Under the pieces are notes generated by a model that did not search any database, was not told the DNA's origin, and saw nothing but the letters and a program-made list of their open reading frames with translations. 38,254 nt of DNA from Oscillospiraceae bacterium (GTDB lineage Bacteria > Bacillota > Clostridia > Oscillospirales > Ruminococcaceae), in assembly GCA_022508925.1 (NCBI GenBank), contig JAFLUF010000005.1, positions 1 through 38,254 of the forward strand, read 5' to 3'. This document shows, in pieces, positions 17,605 to 25,212 of this stretch. The position numbers and the translations under genes were made by a program. Each line of letters begins with the position of its first letter. Within the stretch, counting starts at the first letter, position 1.

Positions 17605-18279
17605 TCAAAAATCAAACGCGGGGTCGGGAGCGATCGACGGATCAACCATTACAATTTCGGGAAAACCGTCATAAGTAGCCGAGCCGTATTTTTTCAAAAG
17701 CGGCTTTGCAAGATCAAGCTTTATCTCCTCAACTGTCATATCCGCGTATTTCTCGGGAATATGGGCAATGCCCTCATAGCAAGAGCTGTTCCAGACAGGA
17801 ACAACACCCCACTCGTTGCTGAATGCCGCCATATCAAAATCCTCTGAAATAACGTAAACGTCTATCCTGATTTCCTTTACGGCTCCGTTTTCAAACTCGG
17901 TCTCCTGAAGCACACGATAGGTGTCATATTCACTTGCTACCTTAAACAAATTGCCGTCTTCGCTGTCGTTTAATCCCCACGCGGGAACAGGACAGGTAGA
18001 AAGACATATCCCGTCGTTTACGCTCGGATCAGAATTTTCCGACTCGCCTTCTGAAGAAGAATCCTCTGTCTCCCGCTTGTCATCCGAGTTTTCCGAACTC
18101 TCCCCGCCGTTTGCGGAGACATCGGAAGAACCGCCCGTGTTTTCAGCCGACGAGTTCTGCGGGACAGAATTTTCAGATGAAGAATTTTCCGTGCCCGACG
18201 GGTCTTTTGCATTGTCAGCACAGCCCACGAGCATCGCCGCGCCCGCCGCAAGAATAAATGCAAGAATTATCTTTTTCAT
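17605..18279 (-). CDS. Hypothetical lipoprotein with Ser/Glu/Asn-rich linker
   Basis: 224 aa; lipobox MKKIILAFILAAGAAMLVGC, low-complexity linker, then a globular C-terminal domain. Confidence 0.85.
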   Translation of the reverse strand: MKKIILAFILAAGAAMLVGCADNAKDPSGTENSSSENSVPQNSSAENTGGSSDVSANGGESSENSDDKRETEDSSSEGESENSDPSVNDGICLSTCPVPAWGLNDSEDGNLFKVASEYDTYRVLQETEFENGAVKEIRIDVYVISEDFDMAAFSNEWGVVPVWNSSCYEGIAHIPEKYADMTVEEIKLDLAKPLLKKYGSATYDGFPEIVMVDPSIAPDPAFDF

Positions 18280-18332
18280 GCCGTTCTCCTTAGAAGCCGT
18301 CCGCAGGTCTTAACCGTTCTTTTGTCTATGTA

Positions 18333-18611
18333 TTATGACTTCTTGCGGGAAATAACCACAACAGCTCCCGCGAGCGTAATTATTCCGACAACCGCCGCTA
18401 CGCTTCCGATACCGGTGTCAACGTTTGACACTTCGCCGTCATTTACAACAACAACGGATTGTACGCTGAGCTCGTCTGTCTGCGCGGAAATCTCTTCGAT
18501 ATTTGCCGAATTATCGCTCTCCACAACCGCCGAGCCGTTCTCCGAAGCAGACGCACATACTGTCAGCGAGCAGAAAACCGCCGCCGCAGTGATCAGGTGC
18601 TTTATTTTCAT
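18333..18611 (-). CDS. Small secreted protein with NVDTG-type sorting-like C-terminus
   Basis: 92 aa from ATG 18611 (SD GGAGG); signal peptide MKIKHLITAAAVFCSLTVCASA; C-terminus NVDTGIGSVAAVVGIITLAGAVVVISRKKS. Confidence 0.8.
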   Translation of the reverse strand: MKIKHLITAAAVFCSLTVCASASENGSAVVESDNSANIEEISAQTDELSVQSVVVVNDGEVSNVDTGIGSVAAVVGIITLAGAVVVISRKKS

Positions 18612-18717
18612 AAAAATCCTCCGAAAAGCAATTGATATAATCGACTTTATAAAATGGTAAGATTTTGTGAACAGTAAGGGTGATTTTGTGGATAGAAGCT
18701 TAATGAGATCAATAACC

Positions 18718-18753
18718 GGCTTTAAAACGATCATGCCCGATCGTTTCAAAGCC
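18718..18753 (-). promoter_or_regulatory. 15-bp hairpin in the 5' leader of the NVDTG protein
   Basis: ggctttaaaacgatc / gatcgtttcaaagcc, loop atgccc; one G.U in the minus-strand RNA. Confidence 0.7.
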
Positions 18754-18765
18754 TCATGTATTTTT

Positions 18766-18794
18766 ATTATACTATAATTTACCTGAAATTTCAA
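18766..18794 (-). promoter_or_regulatory. Promoter of the NVDTG protein gene
   Basis: Minus strand TTGAAA (18789-18794) - 17 nt - TATAAT (18766-18771). Confidence 0.75.
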
Positions 18795-18934
18795 TCGGCA
18801 TTTTCAACACATTTTTAAATTTGCTCGGAGAGAATTCGACAATTTTTACAAATATTTTTACTGTGATACAAAACTCAATAAACGCACAATTAGTCTCAAA
18901 CTGTGTAGTTTTACGTTTCTTTTCGGCGCAAAAT

Positions 18935-19054
18935 TAAAGCCCCCGAAGGCGAGCCGCCTTTGGCAATCCGTCTCACTTGTGAAACGTTTGCCAAAGGCTG
19001 TTGCTCGATTCGTGCGATACTTCTGTATCGCACCTTCCTTAAACGGAGGCTTTA
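18935..19054. repeat. Dispersed structured intergenic element, copy A
   Basis: Near-identical in long blocks to 29511-29610; 11-bp terminal pairing TAAAGCCCCCG/CGGAGGCTTTA; internal hairpins. Confidence 0.8.
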
Positions 19055-19117
19055 GCTTATGATATCCAAATACGTCAGCCAAGCTTGAGCGTTTTTACGG
19101 ACAAGCCTGAGATTTTT

Positions 19118-19684
19118 TTAGCCGCGGCGCTTGTTTGCCGTAACTGCCACTCCGAGCGCACCGAGAACTGCCATTCCGGCTATATAGCCGAAAGAAATAC
19201 CCGTGTCGGGGTTACCGCCCGCGGCGCCTTCCATATAAGCTCCCGAGAGGCTGTCGTCGGAGCTGTCCGTGTCGTCCTCATCATCGTCATCATCGTAGTC
19301 ATCGTCGTCATCGTCTGACGATATCAGATAATCACCGTCGTAGTACTCGGTTTTATCATATCCGTAAAAGTTTTCCGAATCGTTGTAATCGGATCCGAAC
19401 GAGGAATTCGATTCATCATAATCTGTCATGCCGTGATCTGTCATGCCGTGGTCCGTGCCGGTCATTCCATATCTGTCATCCGAGCCGCCGGTAAGACCGT
19501 CCGCGATATCGCCCGCCGCGTCGCCCACGCCGTTTGCTATATCCTCAGCCACGCCCGCGGCGCCGTCAACTATATCCTCTGCCGCGCCGGCTATACCGTC
19601 AACAATGCCCTGCGCGCCTGCCGAAGCCGAAAACGCCAAAATACACAAAGCGCCTAAGACACAAGCCGTTATATTTTTAAACAT
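19118..19684 (-). CDS. Surface protein: signal peptide, four 11-aa repeats, Asp-rich tract, NPDTG C-terminal anchor
   Basis: 188 aa; signal peptide; GIVDGIAGAAE/DIVDGAAGVAE/DIANGVGDAAG/DIADGLTGGSD; DDDDDDYDDDDDEDD; NPDTGISFGYIAGMAVLGALGVAVTANKRRG. Confidence 0.85.
   Translation of the reverse strand: MFKNITACVLGALCILAFSASAGAQGIVDGIAGAAEDIVDGAAGVAEDIANGVGDAAGDIADGLTGGSDDRYGMTGTDHGMTDHGMTDYDESNSSFGSDYNDSENFYGYDKTEYYDGDYLISSDDDDDDYDDDDDEDDTDSSDDSLSGAYMEGAAGGNPDTGISFGYIAGMAVLGALGVAVTANKRRG
19271..19319. repeat. GAY trinucleotide tract encoding poly-Asp
   Basis: tcctcatcatcgtcatcatcgtagtcatcgtcgtcatcgtctgacg. Confidence 0.8.
19497..19613. repeat. 33-bp period tandem repeat within the surface-protein gene
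   Basis: CCGT-started units at 19497, 19530, 19563 and 19596 spaced exactly 33 bp. Confidence 0.8.
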
Positions 19685-19836
19685 CTTGTTTCTCCAATCT
19701 CTGCAAATTAAATTTACGCAAACAGATCCGCGACGGTTAAATTAAAATTTTCCAATGTCTGTCGCGGATTCTTTGCGCGTTATATTATCTGCATCAAAGG
19801 TAAAAATATCAGCAGAGAAATTTTGCTTCGGGTAAT

Positions 19837-20328
19837 TTACAATTCAGGAGTTTTTTTCACAAATTTCATAAATCTTATGTTTTTACCGTTGGTTTCAAGC
19901 ATCTCCGAGCATTCGACAAGCTCCCAGTTTTTGTCATTTTCAATGTCATAAAAGAAAACGTCGCCGCCGAAGCTGTCGTAGACGCGCGTGATGATCGCCT
20001 CGCCGCAATATGGCAAAAGCAGTTTGTATATCTCCCCGCCGCCTATCACGAAAACCTTTTTATCAAGCGTTTTTACATAAGACAGCATTTCTCCGACATC
20101 GTTAAAAACAGTCGCGCCCTCGATTTGCGATGAATTTCGCGAAAGCACGATATTCTCTCTTCCGGGCAGGGGTCTTTTCGGAAAGCTTTCATAGGTTTTT
20201 CTTCCCATAACCACCGCCGCGCCTTTGGTCGTCTCGCGGAAATGCCGCATATCAAGCGGCAGGCTGTACAAAAGCCCGCCGTTTTTTCCGATCGCGAAAT
20301 CGTTGTCCATCACTAAAATAATCGTCAT
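19837..20328 (-). CDS. folA: Dihydrofolate reductase
   Basis: 163 aa; DNDFAIGKNGGLLYSLPLDMRHFRETT, VVMGRKTYESFP, PLPGRENIVLSR, FVIGGGEIYK. Confidence 0.93.
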   Translation of the reverse strand: MTIILVMDNDFAIGKNGGLLYSLPLDMRHFRETTKGAAVVMGRKTYESFPKRPLPGRENIVLSRNSSQIEGATVFNDVGEMLSYVKTLDKKVFVIGGGEIYKLLLPYCGEAIITRVYDSFGGDVFFYDIENDKNWELVECSEMLETNGKNIRFMKFVKKTPEL

Positions 20329-20361
20329 AATTGTCCCTCGTTCTTAAAATGTTATACATTG

Positions 20362-20390
20362 ATATTAACATAATTTACGGAAAATTTCAA
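20362..20390 (-). promoter_or_regulatory. folA promoter
   Basis: Minus strand TTGAAA (20385-20390) - 17 nt - TAATAT (20362-20367). Confidence 0.65.
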
Positions 20391-20501
20391 GAGGGATTAC
20401 AGTCGGTAAGAAAAATCTGCAACCTTTTTTCTGTTCGCTCGGTATTATTGTCAGAAGGAAGATTTGCTCAAAAAATTAACATAAAGAAACGAGGAATCAA
20501 C

Positions 20502-21785
20502 ATGAAAAAATTTACGGCATTATTCGCGGCAATTGCGGTAATACTCACCGCCTCGGGCTGCTCGTCCGAGAACATGATATTTGACCCCGAGGACATTATC
20601 AACGGATTTACGGATATTGCTCCGGAATTGGGCGCGGGCTTTGGCTTAGGCGCGGCAGCGGGCGCCGACGGTCACTCGGGCGGCGCGGCTGACGCGGGAG
20701 AGGCGTTATATGATTATGACACGGCGCCCTCGGCTTCGTTTATCGAAACCCCCAAAAACGAAGGCTCGGAGAATTTCATTCAGCCGCAGGCGGGGCTTCT
20801 CACGGGCGGCGAATGGAACGACAACGCACACTGGAGCGACTGGCTCGCGCTTTACCGGAACCGCGAGGACTGGAACAGTTATAAGACAAGCTGGAGAATA
20901 GGCTGGGACGAGAGGATATGCGTTAAAGTGACCGCCAACGGTCAGCCCCTCGAAGGCGCAAAGGTTTACTGCCCGACCGCGAAGATTTCTTCCGTAACGG
21001 ACAACAAGGGCACGGCTTATCTGTTTTTCAGCTCCGTCGAAGATGTTGAAAGAACTATCACCGTCGAATACAACGGCGAGACGAAAACAATTGACCAGCT
21101 TCAAATTTCGCAGGGCGGGGAGGTTTCCGTTGAATTTGACAGCGCGGCAGACCGCGAAAAGTCGCTTGACCTTATGATAGTCTGCGACACGACAGGCTCT
21201 ATGAGCGACGAGCTTGAATATCTGAAAACCGAGCTTTCGGAGATAATCAGGCGCATAAAAAATGAAAACGCGGATCTTCCGACAAGGGTCTCGGTCAACT
21301 TCTACCGTGACGAGGGCGACGAGTATGTTGTCCGTCCGTTTGATTTTACGACCGATATAAACACGGCGGTCTCTCAGATAAGTATGCAGAGCGCCTACGG
21401 CGGCGGGGATTTCCCCGAGGCTGTTCACTCCGCGCTTAACAACGCCGTAAACGAGCATGACTGGAATAAAGATTCGGTAAAGATAATGTTTCTTGTGCTT
21501 GACGCTCCCGCGCACAGTGACGCACAGATAATCGACAGTCTCAACAAGTATGTGGCGAAAGCGGCGGAGATGGGTATAAGGATAATCCCCGTAGCTTCAA
21601 GCGGAATTGACAAGTCTACCGAATATCTTCTGCGCGCTATGGCTATACAGACAGGCGGCACCTACACCTTCCTTACCAACGACAGCGGCATTGGCGGCGA
21701 CCACCTCGAACCCACCGTAGGCGCGTATAACGTCGAAAAGCTCGGGGATATGATGGTGAGGATCGTGGGAGAATACCTTTCATAA
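20502..21785 (+). CDS. VWA-domain lipoprotein with carboxypeptidase-regulatory-like domain
   Basis: ATG 20502 preferred (SD gagg; MKKFTALFAAIAVILTASGC lipobox). MIDAS DTTGSMSDE; GGGDFPEAV; Ig-like segment GQPLEGAKVYCPTAKISSVTDNKGTAYLFF. Confidence 0.88.
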   Translation: MKKFTALFAAIAVILTASGCSSENMIFDPEDIINGFTDIAPELGAGFGLGAAAGADGHSGGAADAGEALYDYDTAPSASFIETPKNEGSENFIQPQAGLLTGGEWNDNAHWSDWLALYRNREDWNSYKTSWRIGWDERICVKVTANGQPLEGAKVYCPTAKISSVTDNKGTAYLFFSSVEDVERTITVEYNGETKTIDQLQISQGGEVSVEFDSAADREKSLDLMIVCDTTGSMSDELEYLKTELSEIIRRIKNENADLPTRVSVNFYRDEGDEYVVRPFDFTTDINTAVSQISMQSAYGGGDFPEAVHSALNNAVNEHDWNKDSVKIMFLVLDAPAHSDAQIIDSLNKYVAKAAEMGIRIIPVASSGIDKSTEYLLRAMAIQTGGTYTFLTNDSGIGGDHLEPTVGAYNVEKLGDMMVRIVGEYLS

Positions 21786-21817
21786 AATGCGTAATTCGTA
21801 ATGCGTAATTCGTAATT
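21786..21817. repeat. Heptamer array (TGCGTAA/TTCGTAA), left arm
   Basis: aatgcgtaattcgtaatgcgtaattcgtaatt. Confidence 0.9.
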
Positions 21818-21831
21818 ATTATTGATGATAA

Positions 21832-21859
21832 AACGCGCTCGGTATTTTCCGAGCGCGTT
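21832..21859. terminator. Bidirectional terminator-like hairpin
   Basis: aacgcgctcgg TATTTT ccgagcgcgtt between convergent VWA and pcrA genes. Confidence 0.7.
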
Positions 21860-21873
21860 CTGTCATTATAGCG

Positions 21874-21904
21874 ATTACGAATTACGCATTAAGCATTACG
21901 AATT
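21874..21904. repeat. Heptamer array, right (inverted) arm, overlapping pcrA stop codon
   Basis: attacgaattacgcattaagcattacgaatt. Confidence 0.9.
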
Positions 21905-24256
21905 AATCTTCGTCATTCTTGCGTAATTTCTCATCACGGCTTTTTCGCCTATCTGATCGAAATTGACCGTGACCATCGCGTCGTTGCCCATTTGCTTTAT
22001 CTTTGTCACGACTCCCTCGCCGAACTTCGAGTGGCGCACCCTGTCGCCGACGGCGATATTTTCCGCCGCGCCCTGCGCTGCGGGCGTTTTGAGCTTTTCC
22101 GACTGCTCCTTTAAGAAGCTGTGCGCCTTGGGCTTTGAAAACGACGAAAACTCCCTTGAAAACGCGGGAATTTCCTCCGTCAGTTCGCAAAGCTCCTCGG
22201 GGATCTCACGCGCAAAGGTCGAAAGCTTGTTCGCGCTGGTTCTTCCGAAAAGCATACGGTAGTTTGTATGGGTTATGTACAGTCTCTCTTTCGCGCGGGT
22301 TATCGCGACATACGCGAGCCTGCGCTCTTCCTCCATTTCGCTCGGCTCGCCTATGCTCATCATCGACGGGAAAACATTGTCCTCTGCCGCGACCATAAAC
22401 ACCGTCGGAAACTCAAGTCCCTTTGCGCTGTGCATCGTCATAAGCGAAACGCGGTCAGACTCTCCGTCGTAGCTGTCAATATCGGAAACCAGCGCCGTCT
22501 GCTCGAGAAAATCGGGCAGAGCCGCGTCGGGCTGTTCGTTCATAAGCGAAACGGCGTTTGATTTAAGCTCCGCGATATTTTCAATGCGCGGCACACCCTC
22601 GTCGCCCTGCGCTTTAAGCATATCAATATAGCCTGTTTTCTCCGCCACCGCGTCAATAAGCTCGTCAAGCGGAAGCGTGTCTGCAAGCTCGTCAAGCTCG
22701 TCGAAAAGATTAGCCGCCGCTTTGAGAGCGTTTGCTTTTCTCGACAGCGTTTCATATTGCGCCGCGTCGCGGCAGACTTCGATCGGGTCTATGTTCAGCC
22801 CCTCCGAAACACGGATTATTTCCTCTACAGTCGCGTCGCCTATACCGCGCTTTGGCTCGTTTATGACTCTCCTGAACCTCACCGCGTCATACGGGTTGTT
22901 GATGATAGCGAGGTAGGACAAAATGTCCTTTATTTCCTTGCGGTCGTAAAAGCGCAGTCCGCCCACCATTTTGTACGGTATCTTCTGCCGTGTAAGCGCC
23001 GTTTCCACGCTTCTTGACAGCGCGTTTGAACGGTAAAGCACGGCGAAATCCGAGTATTTCGCGCCGCTTTCCACCTCTTCGGAAATTATATCGGCAATTC
23101 CCTTTGCCTCGCTCTGCTCGCTCGAATATTTTCGTATCTGAATTTTCCCGCCCTCGCCAAGCTCGCTCCAGAGCTTTTTGTCCTTGCGGCGGGAGTTGTT
23201 TTTTATGACCGCGTTTGCGGCGTTTAAGATATTTTCGGTAGAACGGTAGTTCTGCTCGAGCCTTACCACGGCGCAGTCTTTATACTGCTTTTCAAAATTG
23301 AGAATGTTTTCAATCGTCGCTCCCCTGAAGCGGTAGATAGACTGATCATCGTCGCCCACGACGCACAGATTTGCGTTTTCTCCAGCCAAGAGCGAGACTA
23401 AGCGGTATTGCGCGACGTTTGTGTCCTGATACTCGTCTACCATTATGTATTTGTAAAGATTCCTGTAATGCTCCAGAGCGTCGGGAAAGCTTTCAAACAG
23501 CTCTACCGTAAGAAAGATTATGTCGTCGAAATCAACGGCGTTTGCGTTTTTAAGCGCGCTCTGATACTCTCGGTAGACCTGCGCCACAAGCTTTTCGATA
23601 TAATCAGAGCTGTCCGCATGGTCCTTCGCGTAATCCTCAGCCGAAACAAGCCTGTCCTTAAGCGACGAAATACGGTTTTTGAAAACCTTTATGCCGACAG
23701 CCTTTTCATCTATGTTCAGGCGCTTCATGATATCCTTTAAAAGCCTTTTTGAATCATCGTCGTCGTAAATAGTAAATCCCGAGCGATAGCCGAGCTTTTC
23801 GATCTCGCGGCGCAGAATTTTTACGCACGCCGAATGAAAGGTCGAGGCGTTTATTTTGTCCGCTTCTTCTCCGAGCATCTGCGAAAGTCTTGCGCGAAGC
23901 TCTCCCGCCGCCTTGTTTGTAAACGTGATAGCTAAGATGTTCCACGGCTTTACGGGATTTACGGCGATAATTTCCGCAAGTCTTGCCGCGTTTTCGGGAG
24001 TTTTCTCCAGCTTCGGAAAATCGGCTAAAAACCGCTCCTGTTCGGGAGAAAGCCCGCGTATTTCCTCGGCGTGATATGCGTTTCCGAAAAGCGTCATATT
24101 CGCTATCCTGCTGACAAGCACGGTGGTCTTTCCGCTGCCCGCGCCCGCTATGATAAGCTGAGGTCCGTTTACGCGGAAGATAGCCTTTTTCTGCATATCG
24201 TTCGCGCGGGAAAAAAAGCTTTCAAGCGCCGCCCTTTTAAGTTCTGTGTAGTTCAA
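21896..24256 (-). CDS. pcrA: UvrD/PcrA-family ATP-dependent DNA helicase
   Basis: 786 aa; AGAGSGKTTVL, AITFTNKAAGELRARL, VDEYQDTN, VVGDDDQSIYRFRGA, TMHSAKGLEFPTVFM, RRLAYVAITRAKERL. Confidence 0.94.
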   Translation of the reverse strand: MNYTELKRAALESFFSRANDMQKKAIFRVNGPQLIIAGAGSGKTTVLVSRIANMTLFGNAYHAEEIRGLSPEQERFLADFPKLEKTPENAARLAEIIAVNPVKPWNILAITFTNKAAGELRARLSQMLGEEADKINASTFHSACVKILRREIEKLGYRSGFTIYDDDDSKRLLKDIMKRLNIDEKAVGIKVFKNRISSLKDRLVSAEDYAKDHADSSDYIEKLVAQVYREYQSALKNANAVDFDDIIFLTVELFESFPDALEHYRNLYKYIMVDEYQDTNVAQYRLVSLLAGENANLCVVGDDDQSIYRFRGATIENILNFEKQYKDCAVVRLEQNYRSTENILNAANAVIKNNSRRKDKKLWSELGEGGKIQIRKYSSEQSEAKGIADIISEEVESGAKYSDFAVLYRSNALSRSVETALTRQKIPYKMVGGLRFYDRKEIKDILSYLAIINNPYDAVRFRRVINEPKRGIGDATVEEIIRVSEGLNIDPIEVCRDAAQYETLSRKANALKAAANLFDELDELADTLPLDELIDAVAEKTGYIDMLKAQGDEGVPRIENIAELKSNAVSLMNEQPDAALPDFLEQTALVSDIDSYDGESDRVSLMTMHSAKGLEFPTVFMVAAEDNVFPSMMSIGEPSEMEEERRLAYVAITRAKERLYITHTNYRMLFGRTSANKLSTFAREIPEELCELTEEIPAFSREFSSFSKPKAHSFLKEQSEKLKTPAAQGAAENIAVGDRVRHSKFGEGVVTKIKQMGNDAMVTVNFDQIGEKAVMRNYARMTKINS

Positions 24257-24264
24257 TGTTTACC

Positions 24265-25122
24265 TCACTCGCTGTCAGTATCTCCGAGAGCCACAAAGGG
24301 ATTGACATCGCCTCCGACTACCTGAGGAAGCTCGCCGTTCCATCTTTGTATCTTGAGATAGTCGATATATCTCGGGCTGTTCTGAAGCTGCTCCTGTACG
24401 GTCTTAATGGCGTAAGCCTCGGCGTCCGCCTTGATTTTCTGCGAGTCTGCCTCCGCCTGTGCCGCGATGACCTTCTGCTTGGCTTCCTCTTCCTTTTCGG
24501 CAGTCTTATTCTGCATTTTAAGAGCGTCCTGCGCGGCTATTACCTTGTCCTGGATAGACTGCTCAAACGCCGCGTCAAACGAAAGGTTTTCGATAGCGAA
24601 AGCCGTTACGATTATACCGCTCGGCGCGAGAGTATCTCTGAGTGATTCATAAATCGCGTTCTGAACCTCCGAGCGCGTCTGGACCAGATCCTCGGCCTTT
24701 ACCTTTCCTATCTCGTTTTTAGCTATCTTCGCAACATTCGGGACCAACAGCTTTGTTTCCACGTTTGAGATCCCGATATTTCTGATGATATCCGAAAGCT
24801 TTGTTCCGTCGTAATAATAGTTCATCTTAAGCGAAAGCTCGTCGACCGTCTGCGTGTCGCTTGTATAGGCGTTGGTCTGTATCGAGTATATCTGCTCGCG
24901 CGTGTCTACCTGCTGAATTTCCTCGATAAAGGGAAGATGAAAATTAAGTCCCGCCGAAAGGTCGCTTCCGACAATTCTTCCGAACTGATATTTTACTCCG
25001 ATAAATCCCTCGTTTACAACCGTAAAGCAGTTGAACAGTACCAGCACCAGCAAAACCGTTATCACCGCCGCAAGGGCAATGGTAGCGTAATTCATTTTTC
25101 CGTTCTTTTTATCTTCAGCCAT
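24265..25122 (-). CDS. SPFH/prohibitin-domain membrane protein
   Basis: 285 aa; N-terminal TM, VVNEGFIGVKYQFGRI, GLNFHLPFIEEIQQVDTREQ, coiled-coil KQKVIAAQAEADSQKIKADAEAYA. Confidence 0.9.
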   Translation of the reverse strand: MAEDKKNGKMNYATIALAAVITVLLVLVLFNCFTVVNEGFIGVKYQFGRIVGSDLSAGLNFHLPFIEEIQQVDTREQIYSIQTNAYTSDTQTVDELSLKMNYYYDGTKLSDIIRNIGISNVETKLLVPNVAKIAKNEIGKVKAEDLVQTRSEVQNAIYESLRDTLAPSGIIVTAFAIENLSFDAAFEQSIQDKVIAAQDALKMQNKTAEKEEEAKQKVIAAQAEADSQKIKADAEAYAIKTVQEQLQNSPRYIDYLKIQRWNGELPQVVGGDVNPFVALGDTDSE

Positions 25123-25176
25123 TTTTTATTTCCTCCGTTTGTCAGTTGTACTTTTACTTTTGTCTTTTATGCCGGC

Positions 25177-25206
25177 GCAAGCTCTGCTGCTTTCAGCAGA
25201 GCTTGC
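25177..25206. repeat. Perfect 13-bp inverted repeat
   Basis: gcaagctctgctg CTTT cagcagagcttgc between the dehydratase-activase and SPFH genes. Confidence 0.85.
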
Positions 25207-25212
25207 GTGATA

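Noticed and set aside
18018-18263. 81-aa alternate-frame ORF within the lipoprotein gene
   Set aside because: Frame-shifted reading of the Ser/Glu low-complexity linker.
18858-19082. 74-aa minus-strand ORF
   Set aside because: Translation of dispersed element copy A; copy B does not keep the same uninterrupted frame as a listed ORF.
20706-21515. 269-aa minus-strand ORF opposite the VWA gene
   Set aside because: Antisense to a gene with intact lipobox and MIDAS motifs.
21786-21904. CRISPR-like array
   Set aside because: 7-nt directly abutting units with no unique spacers and no cas genes; tandem/inverted repeat instead.
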